A stretch of 64,000 bases of DNA from Bacillus sp. AFS006103 (GTDB lineage Bacteria; Bacillota; Bacilli; Bacillales; Cytobacillaceae). The DNA lies in NCBI GenBank assembly GCA_002559145.1, contig NTXX01000011.1:232656-296655 (forward strand). Reading direction: 5' to 3'. Shown here piece by piece: positions 53,114 to 63,902 of this stretch. Under the pieces are notes generated by a model. It searched no databases and was not told the origin of the DNA. It was given only the letters and a program-made list of their open reading frames with translations. The translations under genes were made by a program, and so were the position numbers. Numbering within the stretch: position 1 is the stretch's first letter; every line of letters starts with the position of its first letter.

Positions 53114-53248
53114 AGTAACTCAAAGTTTGAAATCATCTTTGTTTGCAAATAAGGACAATAAATTGGTCGAATCACGTTATAGGAAAATCGTAGATTTCTA
53201 GTAAGATAGAGTTATCAGTAAGCGTTTCCAATCGAGAGGTGATTGTTT

Positions 53249-54667
53249 TTGACAAAATACAGTGTTGCTGTTGATATTGGTGCTTCCAGCGGACGGCTAA
53301 TTTTAGGCTATTTAGAAAATGGGCTATTAAAACTAAATGAAATACATCGTTTTGAAAACAACATTGTTAAAAAGGGTGACTCCTATAGCTGGGATGCCGA
53401 AAAACTTTTTCAAGAAATCAAAAACGGTTTAAAAAAGTGCAACGAACTTGGCATTAAACCCAATAGTATTGGAATCGATACGTGGGCTGTTGATTTTGTG
53501 TTATTGGATGAAAACGACCAACCATTAACAGAGGCGGTTTCCTATCGTGATCCTAGAACAGACGGAATGATGGAACAGGTTTTTGAAAAAATCATGAAGG
53601 AACGCCTTTATCTAGAAACGGGTATCCAGTTCCAAAAGTTTAATACGATCTATCAACTGTATTCTATTAAACAAAATTCACCGGAAATCTTAGATAAGGC
53701 AAAATCATTCTTAATGATACCGGATTACTTCAATTATTTACTGACAGGAAAAAAAGCAAACGAATACACGAATGCGACATCTACACAATTAGTCAATGCC
53801 TTTACGAAAAAATGGGATCATGACTTATTGGATGTGTTGGGGATCAATCAAGAAATGTTTCAAGAGATTAAGACTCCAAAGACGGTTCTTGGATCTTTAA
53901 AGGAAGAACTAGTTTCAGAGTTAGGCTTTGACCTTCAAGTGATTCTTCCAGCCACACATGATACAGGTTCAGCAGTTATTGCCGTCCCTGAAGAAAATGA
54001 AACCATTTATATCAGTTCCGGCACATGGTCACTAATTGGGGTAGAAAACTATTTCCCTATCTGTGTAACCAAAGCTTTGGACTACAATTTTACAAATGAA
54101 GGCGGAATCAATTATCAATACCGCTTTTTGAAAAATATCATGGGTCTTTGGATGATTCAAGAGGTAAAACGCAACTACAATAATGAATACTCTTTTGCAG
54201 AGCTTGTTGATATGGCTAGAGAAGCAAAGGATTTTAAGGCAATAGTTAACGTTAATGATGACCGGTTCCTAAAACCAGAAAATATGGTCCAGGAAATCAT
54301 GAATTATTGTGTGGAAACAAGTCAGTCGATTCCTGGCACACCTGGAGAAGTAGCAAAATGTGTATATGATAGCTTAGCAGTCAGTTATCAAGATGCCGTC
54401 AAGGAAATTGAAGAAATTTTTGAAAAGAGATTTGAGAAAATCAATGTCATCGGCGGTGGCTGTCAAAATGAAATGTTGAATCAACTTGTGGCTGATGTAA
54501 CGAAGAAAGAAGTTTATGCGGGACCTGTTGAAGCGACTGCCATCGGCAATATCGTCGCACAGTTGATGGCCCTCGACGAAATTCAAGACATTAAAGAAGC
54601 ACGCACGATTATTAAAAAGTCATTTGAGGTAAAGAAATATTTGCCAACTGCACCGATTACTAATTAA
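53249..54667 (+). CDS. rhaB: Rhamnulokinase
   Basis: A 472-residue FGGY-family kinase: [16 protein letters not shown] (about 5-20, phosphate-1 motif), [39 protein letters not shown] (about 235-248), and [21 protein letters not shown] near the C-terminus. It phosphorylates L-rhamnulose at O1. It starts at TTG 53249, 6-7 nt after GAGAGGTGA; the TTG at 53243 overlaps that site. A weak cre-like AAGCGTTTCCA lies at 53219-53230. rhaA follows 20 bp later. Confidence 0.94.
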   Translation: MTKYSVAVDIGASSGRLILGYLENGLLKLNEIHRFENNIVKKGDSYSWDAEKLFQEIKNGLKKCNELGIKPNSIGIDTWAVDFVLLDENDQPLTEAVSYRDPRTDGMMEQVFEKIMKERLYLETGIQFQKFNTIYQLYSIKQNSPEILDKAKSFLMIPDYFNYLLTGKKANEYTNATSTQLVNAFTKKWDHDLLDVLGINQEMFQEIKTPKTVLGSLKEELVSELGFDLQVILPATHDTGSAVIAVPEENETIYISSGTWSLIGVENYFPICVTKALDYNFTNEGGINYQYRFLKNIMGLWMIQEVKRNYNNEYSFAELVDMAREAKDFKAIVNVNDDRFLKPENMVQEIMNYCVETSQSIPGTPGEVAKCVYDSLAVSYQDAVKEIEEIFEKRFEKINVIGGGCQNEMLNQLVADVTKKEVYAGPVEATAIGNIVAQLMALDEIQDIKEARTIIKKSFEVKKYLPTAPITN

Positions 54668-54687
54668 CCTTAGAGAGGAAGATATTT

Positions 54688-55941
54688 ATGTCTACGAAAG
54701 AAAACTACGAACTTGCTAAAAAGGCTTATGAAAAATGGGGAGTTAATGTTGAAGCAGTAATTGAAACCTTAAAAAATGTTCCAATCTCGATTCATTGCTG
54801 GCAAGGTGATGATATTGGTGGATTTGAAGTAAATCCAAACGAATTATCTGGTGGAATTTCCGTTACGGGAAATTATCCAGGCAAGGCATCAACACCTGAA
54901 GAATTAAGAGCTGACTTAGAAAAAGCACTTTCCTTAATTCCAGGAAAGCATCGAGTTAATTTACATGCTATTTATGCGGAAACAAATGGAGAAGTAGTGG
55001 AAAGAGATCAATTAGAACCAAAGCATTTTGAAAACTGGGTGAAATGGGCTAAGGAAAATGGATTAGGATTAGACTACAACCCAACATTGTTTTCCCATCC
55101 AAAAGCAGATGATGGCTTAACACTATCTCATCCAAATGAAGAAATTCGTGAATTCTGGATAAATCACTGTATTGGCAGCCGGAAAATTGGTGAATATTTC
55201 GGAAGAGAGCTTGGTACACCTGCTCTAACAAATATTTGGATTCCAGATGGGTACAAGGATATTCCGAGTGATCGCCTAACACCAAGAAAGAGATTAAAAG
55301 ATTCATTAGATAAGATTTTTGCCGTGGTAACATATGAGAACTATAACTTAGATGCCGTTGAAAGCAAAGTATTCGGGATTGGTTCAGAATCATATGTAGT
55401 CGGATCCCATGAATTTTATTTAAACTATGCGATGAAAAATAATAAATTATGTTTACTAGATACTGGTCATTACCACCCAACAGAAACCGTATCAAACAAA
55501 ATCTCTTCGATGCTGTTATTTAGTGAAAAGTTAGCATTGCATGTTTCAAGACCAGTACGTTGGGATAGTGACCATGTTGTGATTCTTGATGATGAGCTAA
55601 AAGAAATTGCCTTAGAAATTGTCCGAAATGATGCCCTAGACCGTGTCATCATTGGACTTGATTTCTTTGATGCAAGCATCAACCGTGTCGCCGCGTGGAC
55701 CATCGGCACCCGCAACATGATTAAGGCTTTACTCTATGCGATGTTAGTACCAAATGAGTATTTAAAACAGCTTCAAGAAGAAGGAAACTTCACTGAAAGA
55801 TTAGTGTTAATGGAAGAATTCAAGACCTATCCATTTGGGGCAGTTTGGGATTACTACTGCAAAAAAATGGGCGTTCCAGTAAGAGAATCTTGGTTGGAAG
55901 AAGTAAAAGCGTATGAGCAAGAGGTATTATTGAAAAGATAA
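54688..55941 (+). CDS. rhaA: L-rhamnose isomerase
   Basis: A 417-residue RhaA-family TIM-barrel enzyme: [17 protein letters not shown] (about 31-47), [11 protein letters not shown], the metal-site [20 protein letters not shown] and [13 protein letters not shown] blocks, and [17 protein letters not shown] near residue 320. It converts L-rhamnose to L-rhamnulose with Mn2+. Its motifs match the B. subtilis enzyme (YulE) rather than the other isomerase in this locus. AGAGAGGAAG precedes the ATG. Operon with rhaB. Confidence 0.95.
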   Translation: MSTKENYELAKKAYEKWGVNVEAVIETLKNVPISIHCWQGDDIGGFEVNPNELSGGISVTGNYPGKASTPEELRADLEKALSLIPGKHRVNLHAIYAETNGEVVERDQLEPKHFENWVKWAKENGLGLDYNPTLFSHPKADDGLTLSHPNEEIREFWINHCIGSRKIGEYFGRELGTPALTNIWIPDGYKDIPSDRLTPRKRLKDSLDKIFAVVTYENYNLDAVESKVFGIGSESYVVGSHEFYLNYAMKNNKLCLLDTGHYHPTETVSNKISSMLLFSEKLALHVSRPVRWDSDHVVILDDELKEIALEIVRNDALDRVIIGLDFFDASINRVAAWTIGTRNMIKALLYAMLVPNEYLKQLQEEGNFTERLVLMEEFKTYPFGAVWDYYCKKMGVPVRESWLEEVKAYEQEVLLKR

Positions 55942-56005
55942 TTGTAAAATGTTCGGAAGACTTAGGTCACTTAATTTCCTTTTTGTATCTTGCTTTTTCA
56001 AATAA

Positions 56006-56082
56006 TTTATGTTTGTTTTCCAAGAATATATGTTATAGTTATAGTGATAATAAGTATAAAACAAATATAAAACAACATAAAT
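56006..56082. promoter_or_regulatory. Inverted and direct repeats in the rhaR control region
   Basis: TTTATGTTTGTTTT (56006-56019) faces AAAACAACATAAAT (56069-56082) as an inverted repeat about 50 bp apart. TATAAAACAA is repeated at 56055 and 56066, 11 bp apart (one helical turn). The TATAAAACA element also lies inside the rhaEW promoter, so these are candidate RhaR operators with autoregulation. Confidence 0.5.
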
Positions 56083-56114
56083 AAAAATTGCCGGGACAGG
56101 AAGGGGTAGCACTA

Positions 56115-56876
56115 GTGCTTGTAGCAGAAAGACAAAAAAAGATTGTGGAATTAATTAATGAACGCTTGAGTATTCGGGTGACAGAACTTAGTAAGATTTT
56201 TTCTGTAACCGAAGAAACGATTCGCCGTGATTTAGAAAAGCTTGAAAAAGAGAATTTATTAATGCGCAGCCATGGAGGTGCGGTTAGTATTGAAAAGGAC
56301 CAAGGGGAGATTTCTTATTTGGAAAGAGAAATCACTAACGCGGAACAAAAGAGAGCAATTGCAAAAGCCGCCGTTCGTTCGATTGAGACGGGTGATCAAA
56401 TTGTGTTAGATGCTAGTACAACCGCATGGTATGTGGCAAAAGAACTGCCTGATATGCCTCTAACAGTATTAACAAACTCGATTAAAGTTGCGATTGAGCT
56501 TAGTAAAAAAGAACAAATCAAAGTGATCTCTACAGGTGGAACATTACTGTCACAATCCCTTTCATACGTTGGACCACTCGCTGAACGATCCCTCAGTATG
56601 TACCACGTGAATAAAGCGTATCTTTCCTGCAAAGGGGTGCATCTTCAAAGAGGGCTAAGTGACTTCAATGAGTCCCAAGCATTATTAAAAAAGCAGATGA
56701 TGGAAATAGCCGATGAAACCTTCCTAATGGTGGACTCTAGTAAATTTGGGACCCGTGCTTTTTCGCAAATTGCTCCCTTGTCCAGCATTGACTGCATTAT
56801 TACCGATTCTAATATAGATGAAGAAATTAGAAATGATCTGGATGGAAAAATGATTAAGGTAATCATTGTAAACTAG
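56115..56876 (+). CDS. rhaR: DeoR family regulator of the rhamnose genes
   Basis: A 253-residue DeoR-type repressor: N-terminal HTH (ERQKKIVELINERLSIRVTELSKIF, then VTEETIRRDLEKLEKENLL), linker MRSHGGAV, and the sugar-phosphate-binding DeoRC part with DQIVLDASTTAWYVA, LTVLTNSIKVAIEL and KAYLSCKGVHLQRGLSDFN. The effector is likely a rhamnose-derived phosphate. The GTG at 56115, 8 nt after AGGAAGGGG, is preferred to the TTG at 56088. In B. subtilis the equivalent gene (yulB) lies with rhaB/rhaA. Last gene of the rha locus. Confidence 0.87.
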   Translation: MLVAERQKKIVELINERLSIRVTELSKIFSVTEETIRRDLEKLEKENLLMRSHGGAVSIEKDQGEISYLEREITNAEQKRAIAKAAVRSIETGDQIVLDASTTAWYVAKELPDMPLTVLTNSIKVAIELSKKEQIKVISTGGTLLSQSLSYVGPLAERSLSMYHVNKAYLSCKGVHLQRGLSDFNESQALLKKQMMEIADETFLMVDSSKFGTRAFSQIAPLSSIDCIITDSNIDEEIRNDLDGKMIKVIIVN

Positions 56877-57091
56877 CATACCTGGGCGTTATTAACTAAG
56901 TTGTTTATTAATTTTTCAAATACAAGAATGGGAATGTTAACAGAGTAACCGTGCTTATTTTGATTGGTTTGAGTATTGTTTATAATAACTTCTGCACAGT
57001 TTTCATTTTGCTTAAAAACTTAAGTATTCTTATTTTATTATAATAACATCAATGTAGGCTTTTTTTCATACTATATTCTGGGGTGAAAAAA

Positions 57092-57529
57092 ATGCCAAGA
57101 GTAAATTACCGGACTACAGATGTTGACTTAATGGCAAGGATGATGAGAGCGGAAGCCGAAGGTGAAGGAATACAAGGCATGTTATATGTTGGAAATGTAA
57201 TTGTTAACCGTTTGATGGCAAATTGTTTAGATTTTAAAGGACTAAGGACAGTTCCTCAAGTTATTTATCAAGTACAAGGTGGAAATTATTCCTTTGAAGC
57301 AGTTCAAAAAGGGAATGTATTTTATCAAAGATCAAGAACCGCTGAAAGAAGATTAGCAAAACAAAATTTGGATTATTGGAGAGACCATCCAGCGAAATTT
57401 GCTCTGTGGTACTTTAATCCACATGCTGCTTGCCCTCCAACCTGGTACGGTCAACCTCAATCTGGACAATTTAAAGAACATTGTTTTTATGAACCAAAGG
57501 CTGGAACATGTGATAGTGTCTATAGATGA
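57092..57529 (+). CDS. cwlJ: Spore cortex-lytic enzyme CwlJ
   Basis: A 145-residue CwlJ/SleB-family hydrolase without signal peptide or peptidoglycan-binding domain, as in CwlJ. It shows VDLMARMMRAEAEGEG (catalytic Glu region, about 9-24), VGNVIVNRLMANCLDFKGLRT, FYQRSR, and WYFNPHAACPPTWYGQP with FKEHCFYEP. It digests cortex peptidoglycan during germination, activated by Ca-dipicolinate. The ATG at 57092 lies 8 nt after CTGGGG; the GTG at 57083 is inside the site. CATACTAT at 57068-57075 resembles a sigma-E -10 but is too near the start to judge. Confidence 0.94.
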   Translation: MPRVNYRTTDVDLMARMMRAEAEGEGIQGMLYVGNVIVNRLMANCLDFKGLRTVPQVIYQVQGGNYSFEAVQKGNVFYQRSRTAERRLAKQNLDYWRDHPAKFALWYFNPHAACPPTWYGQPQSGQFKEHCFYEPKAGTCDSVYR

Positions 57530-57531
57530 GG

Positions 57532-57560
57532 TGAAGCTTACTCTTTGAGTAAGCTTTTTC
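57532..57560 (+). terminator. Terminator of cwlJ
   Basis: GAAGCTTACTC / GAGTAAGCTTTTTC with a 3-nt loop and T-run. Confidence 0.88.
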
Positions 57561-57676
57561 ATGTTTCATAATATTCAAAAGGACTCTATGCTGCTGATTT
57601 GCTTTCTTTGTACTTGTTATTTGAGCGTAATAAAAGGAATAAGAACAAAAATTTGCCTGTTTTCAGTCAAAAAGGG

Positions 57677-57731
57677 GAAAGCGCTTAGATGTCATTTCAT
57701 ATATAATTATTGTAATGGGAAACGCTTTCGT
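57677..57731 (+). promoter_or_regulatory. Paired cre/LacI-like palindromes around the HAD gene promoter
   Basis: GAAAGCGCTTAG (about 57678-57689, containing AAGCGCTT) and GAAACGCTTTCG (about 57719-57730) flank a TATAAT at 57703-57708. Both resemble CcpA or other LacI-family operators with two mismatches to the cre consensus. Confidence 0.45.
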
Positions 57732-57785
57732 ATGTTGCTGTAATTGGGGGCAACGTAGCATATTATTAATGAAAGGATGGTAACT

Positions 57786-58448
57786 ATGAAAATATCAGCA
57801 GTTATTTTTGATTTAGACGGTGTGATTGTGTCGACAGACGAATACCATTATCAAGCTTGGAAACAAATTAGCGACCAGGAAAATATATATTTTGATAGAG
57901 AAATTAATGAAACACTTCGTGGTGTTAGCAGAATGGAAAGTCTCGATATTATTTTGAGTCGTTCTGATAGAAGATACAATGACAATGAAAAGCAACTTCT
58001 TGCTCTCCGAAAAAATGAAATCTATTGTAAATTGCTTAACAATTTGTCTCCAAACAACATTTTACCTGGGGTTATTAATCTATTATTGAGGTTAAAAGCT
58101 AGGGATATAAAGGTAGCCATCGGTTCTTCTAGTAAAAACACTCCATTTATTTTACAACAAATAGGATTAACTTCTAATTTTGATGCGATCGCTGATGGAA
58201 ATAGCATCAAAAATAGTAAGCCTGATCCGGAGGTCTTTTTATTAGCAGCGGACATGATGGGAGTTACCCCAATGGTATGTGCTGTTATTGAAGATGCACA
58301 AGCAGGTATTGATGCGGCTAAAGCGGCAGGAATGAAGGCAGTGGGAATAGGATCAGCAAGTACATGTTTAAATGCGGATTTGAAATTAAAAGACCTAACT
58401 AATTTGGATATAGATCAGTTATTAGAAGTTAATGAGATTAGGAGTTGA
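57786..58448 (+). CDS. pgmB: Beta-phosphoglucomutase-like HAD phosphatase
   Basis: A 220-residue HAD-superfamily protein: FDLDGVIVSTDEYHYQAW (8-25) with nucleophile and acid Asp residues, the cap-domain GVSRMESLDIIL seen in beta-phosphoglucomutases, VAIGSSSKN (motif II), NSKPDPEVF (Lys of motif III) and VIEDAQAGIDAAKAAGM (motif IV). The substrate-specific YHYQAW and GVSRMES favour beta-phosphoglucomutase, which converts beta-glucose-1-phosphate to glucose-6-phosphate. It is an orphan: no maltose/trehalose phosphorylase gene adjoins it. AAAGGA 8 nt before ATG 57786 sets the start. Confidence 0.82.
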   Translation: MKISAVIFDLDGVIVSTDEYHYQAWKQISDQENIYFDREINETLRGVSRMESLDIILSRSDRRYNDNEKQLLALRKNEIYCKLLNNLSPNNILPGVINLLLRLKARDIKVAIGSSSKNTPFILQQIGLTSNFDAIADGNSIKNSKPDPEVFLLAADMMGVTPMVCAVIEDAQAGIDAAKAAGMKAVGIGSASTCLNADLKLKDLTNLDIDQLLEVNEIRS

Positions 58449-58508
58449 AACCATGATAAAACTGCATGGTGTTTTATTGTTAGTTTAAACCATCATTATT
58501 ATCAACAT

Positions 58509-58550
58509 GCGTTGTTGAGCGGTTTTCCTTCAACAACGCACGTTTTTTTA
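58509..58550 (+). terminator. Terminator of the HAD gene
   Basis: GCGTTGTTGA / TCAACAACGC, an 11-nt loop, followed by a run of T. Confidence 0.88.
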
Positions 58551-58641
58551 ATAAGTAAAAAAGTCAGGTAATGACTAAAAAGGGGTAAAATTTTTTCATT
58601 GGTATTTTTGTGTTTCCCCTGCGTGACTCAAGCCACTTCAT

Positions 58642-59526
58642 TTAATTATCTTTCCAATCAATGTTTTCAATAAAGCGTACGAACGCCTTAACCACATTCC
58701 ATTCCAGAGATTCCTTATGATAATACATCCAGGTTCTTCGCAAAATCGGATTTCCTTCTTGATCTTTTAAGTGGATTTTGTATAAGTCTTCGATCCCAGA
58801 AAGTACCCTGCTGGACAAAATGCCATAACCTAAACCATTTTTAACCATTTCCTTACAAGGATCAACTTGGTCCACCTCTATACTTATAAAGGGGGCTTGC
58901 GCATAATTTTCAGCCCACCAATGATCAATGACTGATTTTAATAAGTAATCGCCTCGATTTTCGATTCTAGGAAGACGAGGGAGATCCTTCAAATCAAACT
59001 CATTTTTTGAAGCAATGCAAATGGTTTCCTCAAATAATTGATGTTTCGATAATCCCCGCCAGCCATAATCTCCTCGCACAAAGCTGATATGAACATCTTT
59101 ATTGTGAATTAGCTGAGTTACGTCTCTGCTCCATCCAGTAGTTACTTTGAATTCCACATGTGGATATTGCATTTTAAATAGTTTTAAAACATAGGGAAGT
59201 TCATAATTTGCGAAAAAGTTAGATACCCCCAATTTCAACGTACCCACCACTTGATCACTTTCATTATTGCTCATATTTTGAACATTTTCTTTTATCTTTT
59301 CATAATGAGCAAGGGCTTCCTCAGCACATTGGACAAGATATTCTCCTTGTGGGGTAAAATGCACTCCTCTGCTTTCACGAGTTACGATTTTAACGCCTAG
59401 TGCTTCCTGCATATGCTTTAATCGCGTCGTTAAAGCGGGTTGAGTAAGAAATAAGAGGCGAGCAGTTTTAGTTAGATTTTTTTGCAGATAAAGCACCTTT
59501 AATATTTCCCAATCACGGTAATCCAT
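58642..59526 (-). CDS. LysR family transcriptional regulator
   Basis: A 294-residue LysR regulator. HTH at residues about 1-60: DWEILKVLYLQKNLTKTARLLFLTQPALTTRLKHM. The ligand part (about 90-294) is the usual two-lobed binding fold. It is divergent from odhA, and shares a dyad with it in the gap, so it probably controls odhAB and itself; B. subtilis CcpC shows that LysR proteins can regulate TCA-cycle genes. The ATG at 59526 is preceded by GGGTGG; an ATG at 59538 has no ribosome site. Confidence 0.87.
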   Translation of the reverse strand: MDYRDWEILKVLYLQKNLTKTARLLFLTQPALTTRLKHMQEALGVKIVTRESRGVHFTPQGEYLVQCAEEALAHYEKIKENVQNMSNNESDQVVGTLKLGVSNFFANYELPYVLKLFKMQYPHVEFKVTTGWSRDVTQLIHNKDVHISFVRGDYGWRGLSKHQLFEETICIASKNEFDLKDLPRLPRIENRGDYLLKSVIDHWWAENYAQAPFISIEVDQVDPCKEMVKNGLGYGILSSRVLSGIEDLYKIHLKDQEGNPILRRTWMYYHKESLEWNVVKAFVRFIENIDWKDN

Positions 59527-59545
59527 TGTTCCACCCATCTATCTG

Positions 59546-59572
59546 ATATTAATATTTTTTATAGATTAATAT
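59546..59572. promoter_or_regulatory. Candidate LysR operator between LysR gene and odhA
   Basis: The inverted repeat ATATTAAT-N11-ATTAATAT (59546-59553 and 59565-59572) has perfect 8-bp arms and LysR-type spacing. It lies 20 bp upstream of the LysR start and about 125 bp upstream of odhA, so it fits autorepression with activation of the divergent gene. Confidence 0.5.
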
Positions 59573-59696
59573 AATTTTTTATCATTTTATTTATTTCAAT
59601 TATTACATTATCCTTAACCTATAGCAATCGACAAATATCTTAATAAATAATCTGAAGTAAATCATATAGAGTAAGACAACAATGGGGGAATTGGGA

Positions 59697-62579
59697 ATGG
59701 GAGTACAGAAAAACCAGCATAATCCATGGCGGAAATTCAATGGTCCAAACCTAGGCTATGTAATTGAACAATACGAGCGGTATACGAACGGAGAAGGATC
59801 GATTGATCCAAAATTAGAAGAGCTTTTTATAAAATGGGGCTCACCTATACCTTTGGAGGAAAGTCAGGCCGATAAAACATTCAATAAAGAATCTGTCGAT
59901 CTTAATAATTCCGCAGATATACAGAAAGTGCTAAAAGTAGTAAAACTGCTTGAAGACATTCGTTCAAGTGGGCATTTAGCGGCAAACATGAATCCATTAG
60001 AGGGGAATGTGCAAAATCAAGAGCTGTTTCATCCAGAAAAACATGGGGTAAGTGTGGAAGAGTTGAAAATGATTCCAGCCAAACTTGTTTGGGAAGAGGC
60101 CCCGGCAGGCATTCAAACCGCATGGGATGCAATCAACCATTTAAAGAGTATATATACCTCCACACTAGCCTTTGAATTTAACCACGTTCACCATATGGAT
60201 GAACGGGCATGGTTAACACAAATGGTGGAGACAGGTTCATTGCATCGATCCTTATCTAAAGAGGAACAAACCACCTTGCTGCAGAGTTTGACAGAGGTTG
60301 AAGGATTTGAACAATTTTTGCACAAAGCCTTTGTCGGTCAAAAGAGATTCTCCATTGAAGGCGTTGACATGCTAGTACCGATGCTGAATGAAGCGGTGGG
60401 TGAAGGTGTCGGGGATGGTGCACGTAATGTCGTGATTGGAATGGCGCATCGCGGCCGCCTAAGTGTCCTTGCGCATGTGTTAAACAAACCATACAGCAAG
60501 ATGTTTTCCGAATTTCAACATTCGTCCGCTAAACAACAAGGTCCTTCAGAAGATTTATTTGATATTAGTGAGGGCTGGACTGGAGATGTGAAATACCATT
60601 TAGGCAGAAATCGATTCATAGAAGGCCCTGGTAACGTTCGTGTACGTATTACCTTAGCCAATAATCCGAGTCATCTTGAATTTGTCGATCCGGTAGTTGA
60701 AGGTTTTGCAAGAGCGGCCCAAGAAGAGCGGAAGAATACCGGGTACCCAGAGCAGGATGTTAAGAAAGCGTTTGCGATTTTGGTCCATGGTGATGCAGCC
60801 TTTCCAGGTCAGGGAATTGTAGCGGAGACCTTGAATTTAAGCGGTTTAAAAGGATATCGAACAGGTGGAACCATCCATATCATTGCCAACAACATGGTAG
60901 GCTTTACAACCGATAGCCACGATTCTCGTTCGACGAGATATTCGAGTGATTTAGCAAAGGGATTTGAGATTCCCATTATCCATGTCAATGCGGACGACCC
61001 AGAAGCATGTCTGGCCGCTGTTCGATTGGCCTATCAGTATCGTGCTCGGTTTCAAAAGGACTTTTTGATTGATTTAGTTGGATACCGTCGATTTGGCCAT
61101 AATGAAATGGACGACCCAGCGGTTACCCAGCCAAAGGTATACAAAAAAGTTGTGAACCATCCAACTGTAAGAACAGTGTATGCCAAACAGTTGCAAAATA
61201 GAGGCATCCTCAATCAAGAAGAAGTTGAGCAAATTAAACGTAATGTGCATGATATGTTACAAGCTGAATTTGAAAAAGTGTCAGATAAGAAGCAAAGTGA
61301 ACCTCCAGCAGATGCTGAGGTTCCGATGGTCATCGCCAAAGGAATACCACCGTTGGAAACAAGCGTACCACTTGAAACTCTTCGTGACATAAACCAAAAT
61401 TTGCTGAAATGGCCAGAAGGTTTTCAAGTGTATCCAAAGTTAAAACGGATTCTGGAGCGCCGTGATAAGGCATTAGAAGAGAATGGGAAAGTAGAATGGG
61501 CGGTAGCAGAAGTGTTGGCACTTGCATCGATATTAAAAGATGGTACGCCAATTCGCCTAACCGGCCAAGATTCTGAGCGTGGAACGTTTGCACAGCGGCA
61601 TATTGTACTCCACGACGAGGAAACAAACGAAACGTATTCACCACTGCATCATCTTCCGCAAGCACGAGCTTCGTTTGCCGTTCATAATAGCCCGCTGTCG
61701 GAAGCAGCTGTTGTAGGTTTTGAATATGGATATAATGTTTTTGCTCCTGAAACACTTGTCATGTGGGAAGCTCAATATGGTGACTTTGCTAACACGGCAC
61801 AGCCCCTCTACGATCAATTTGTTTCATCTGCACGGGCAAAATGGGGACAAAAATCAGGGCTTATTCTCCTGTTGCCTCATGGGTATGAAGGCCAAGGTCC
61901 GGAGCATTCCAGTGCTCGACCTGAACGGTTTTTACAGTTAGCAGCTGAAAATAACTGGACGGTTGCCAACCTGACAAGTGCGGCCCAATATTTTCATATT
62001 TTACGCCGTCAAGCCTCCATCTTAGGATCAGAGTTTGTTCGACCATTGGTGATTATGACGCCAAAGAGTCTGCTCCGTCACCCGTTAGTTGCTTCTACTG
62101 GTACGGAACTAAGTGAAGGTCATTTCCAAACGGTTTTGGAGCAGCCTGAGCTCGGAAAAGTGCCAGAAAAGGTAAGGCGTTTGGTGTTAACAACGGGTAA
62201 GATGGCGATCGATCTGGCTGTAGAAATCGACTCTCAGAAAGAAAATCAAAACCTAGAAGCGGTTCACATCGCTCGAATTGAACAATTGTATCCATTTCCA
62301 AAAGAAAAAGTGGAAGCGATCTTGAAGCGTTATCCTAACTTGAGGGAAATCGTATGGGTACAGGAAGAACCGAAGAATATGGGGGCATGGCATTATATTG
62401 CCCCAACTCTTTTTGAACTTGCTGCGGGCAGTCTGGCTGTTGATTATATCGGGCGTCAGTTCCGTTCAAGCACGGCAGGCGGGGACCCAATCGTTCATAA
62501 GAAGGAACAAGAACGTATTATCGAACAGGCCTTGAATTCTAATAGTATAGTAGTTAATCAGAAACAAGATAGCAGATGA
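59697..62579 (+). CDS. odhA: 2-oxoglutarate dehydrogenase E1 component
   Basis: A 960-residue ThDP enzyme of the TCA cycle that decarboxylates 2-oxoglutarate and loads the succinyl group onto E2 lipoate. Visible are [19 protein letters not shown] at the N-terminus, [21 protein letters not shown] (about 248-268), the ThDP/Mg motif [20 protein letters not shown] (about 365-384), [10 protein letters not shown], and in the C-terminal half [22 protein letters not shown]. Length agrees with the Bacillus OdhA. Start at ATG 59697, 8 nt after GGGGG; ATG 59682 has no ribosome site. odhB follows after 68 bp. Confidence 0.96.
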   Translation: MGVQKNQHNPWRKFNGPNLGYVIEQYERYTNGEGSIDPKLEELFIKWGSPIPLEESQADKTFNKESVDLNNSADIQKVLKVVKLLEDIRSSGHLAANMNPLEGNVQNQELFHPEKHGVSVEELKMIPAKLVWEEAPAGIQTAWDAINHLKSIYTSTLAFEFNHVHHMDERAWLTQMVETGSLHRSLSKEEQTTLLQSLTEVEGFEQFLHKAFVGQKRFSIEGVDMLVPMLNEAVGEGVGDGARNVVIGMAHRGRLSVLAHVLNKPYSKMFSEFQHSSAKQQGPSEDLFDISEGWTGDVKYHLGRNRFIEGPGNVRVRITLANNPSHLEFVDPVVEGFARAAQEERKNTGYPEQDVKKAFAILVHGDAAFPGQGIVAETLNLSGLKGYRTGGTIHIIANNMVGFTTDSHDSRSTRYSSDLAKGFEIPIIHVNADDPEACLAAVRLAYQYRARFQKDFLIDLVGYRRFGHNEMDDPAVTQPKVYKKVVNHPTVRTVYAKQLQNRGILNQEEVEQIKRNVHDMLQAEFEKVSDKKQSEPPADAEVPMVIAKGIPPLETSVPLETLRDINQNLLKWPEGFQVYPKLKRILERRDKALEENGKVEWAVAEVLALASILKDGTPIRLTGQDSERGTFAQRHIVLHDEETNETYSPLHHLPQARASFAVHNSPLSEAAVVGFEYGYNVFAPETLVMWEAQYGDFANTAQPLYDQFVSSARAKWGQKSGLILLLPHGYEGQGPEHSSARPERFLQLAAENNWTVANLTSAAQYFHILRRQASILGSEFVRPLVIMTPKSLLRHPLVASTGTELSEGHFQTVLEQPELGKVPEKVRRLVLTTGKMAIDLAVEIDSQKENQNLEAVHIARIEQLYPFPKEKVEAILKRYPNLREIVWVQEEPKNMGAWHYIAPTLFELAAGSLAVDYIGRQFRSSTAGGDPIVHKKEQERIIEQALNSNSIVVNQKQDSR

Positions 62580-62647
62580 TCACTAGCAAAGAACTGAGAT
62601 ATTAATTTAAAAGAAGATTTAAACTAATACCTAGGAGGATATGGCAC

Positions 62648-63898
62648 ATGATTGAAATCAAAGTACCTGAACTGGCAGAATCCATTACAGAAGGAACCAT
62701 TGCACAATGGCTCATTAATATTGGTGATAAAGTAATCAAAGGAGATAGTGTTGTTGAATTAGAAACAGACAAAGTGAATATCGAATTAAATGCCGAATAC
62801 TCAGGTGTAGTCACCAAGGTTTTAAAAGAGCCTGGAGATATCGTCGAAGTAGGCGATGTCATTGCAATTATCGAAGAGAATACTGCTGCAGAAGCTACTT
62901 CGGCTGTTCCAACAACTCCGGAAAAACCTGCCGAAGTTGAAACCTTTAATCAACAAAGCACCCAAACCGAGCCGGAACTTCCGAAAGCAAATAGCCCGAT
63001 TGCCTCACCTGCGGCAAGAAAATTGGCAAGAGAATTGGGAATCGATTTAACCCAAGTAAGCAGCCGGGATCCACTCGGAAGAATTAGACCAGAGGATGTA
63101 AAAGCATACACACCGACACCTGCGGTTAAAGAAGAACTAAAGATGGAAAAGCCAAGCCCAAAACAAGCTGTAAAACAAATGGATGATGAGTTTGACAAAC
63201 CAGTAGAACGGGTAAAAATGTCGCGCCGGCGTCAAACCATCGCTAAACGCCTAGTAGAAGTCCAGCATACAGCAGCAATGTTAACTACGTTTAATGAAGT
63301 TGATATGTCGGCTGTTATGGATTTACGCAATCAGCGAAAAGATGCCTTTTTTGAAAAACATGGTGTTCGTCTTGGGTTCATGTCATTCTTTACCAAGGCT
63401 GTAGTCTCAGCATTAAAACAATTCCCGCTTTTAAATGCCGAAATTCAAGGCGACGAATTGATTCTCAAGAAATTCTATGATATTGGAATTGCTGTTGCAG
63501 CACCAGAGGGTCTAGTGGTACCAGTTGTTCGCGGTGCAAATCAGAAAAACTTTGCTGAAATCGAACAGGATATTAGCAATCTTGGTAAAAAAGCCCGTGA
63601 TAATGCCCTTACGTTAAATGATTTGCAGGGTGGAACATTTACCATTACCAATGGTGGAGTTTTTGGTTCGTTAATGTCAACGCCGATCTTGAATAGCCCG
63701 CAAGTAGGGATTCTCGGAATGCATAAAATTCAGACAAGACCAATAGCGATTGATAAGGAACGAATGGAAAACCGCCCGATGATGTATATTGCCTTGTCTT
63801 ACGATCATCGAATTGTTGACGGCAAAGAGGCCGTTAGCTTCCTAGTTGCCGTGAAAGAATTGTTGGAAGATCCTACATCTTTATTGTTGGAAGGATAA
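62648..63898 (+). CDS. odhB: 2-oxoglutarate dehydrogenase E2 (dihydrolipoyl succinyltransferase)
   Basis: A 416-residue E2: lipoyl domain (1-75) with lipoylated Lys42 in ELETDKVN, an Ala/Pro/Glu-rich linker, a peripheral-subunit-binding domain (about 118-152, [16 protein letters not shown]...GRIRPEDV), a second linker, and the catalytic core (about 185-416) with SYDHRIVDG carrying the active-site His and Asp. It moves the succinyl group to CoA and forms the complex core. CTAGGAGG precedes the ATG. Operon with odhA; the E3 subunit is shared and encoded elsewhere. Confidence 0.96.
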   Translation: MIEIKVPELAESITEGTIAQWLINIGDKVIKGDSVVELETDKVNIELNAEYSGVVTKVLKEPGDIVEVGDVIAIIEENTAAEATSAVPTTPEKPAEVETFNQQSTQTEPELPKANSPIASPAARKLARELGIDLTQVSSRDPLGRIRPEDVKAYTPTPAVKEELKMEKPSPKQAVKQMDDEFDKPVERVKMSRRRQTIAKRLVEVQHTAAMLTTFNEVDMSAVMDLRNQRKDAFFEKHGVRLGFMSFFTKAVVSALKQFPLLNAEIQGDELILKKFYDIGIAVAAPEGLVVPVVRGANQKNFAEIEQDISNLGKKARDNALTLNDLQGGTFTITNGGVFGSLMSTPILNSPQVGILGMHKIQTRPIAIDKERMENRPMMYIALSYDHRIVDGKEAVSFLVAVKELLEDPTSLLLEG

Positions 63899-63902
63899 TA
63901 AC

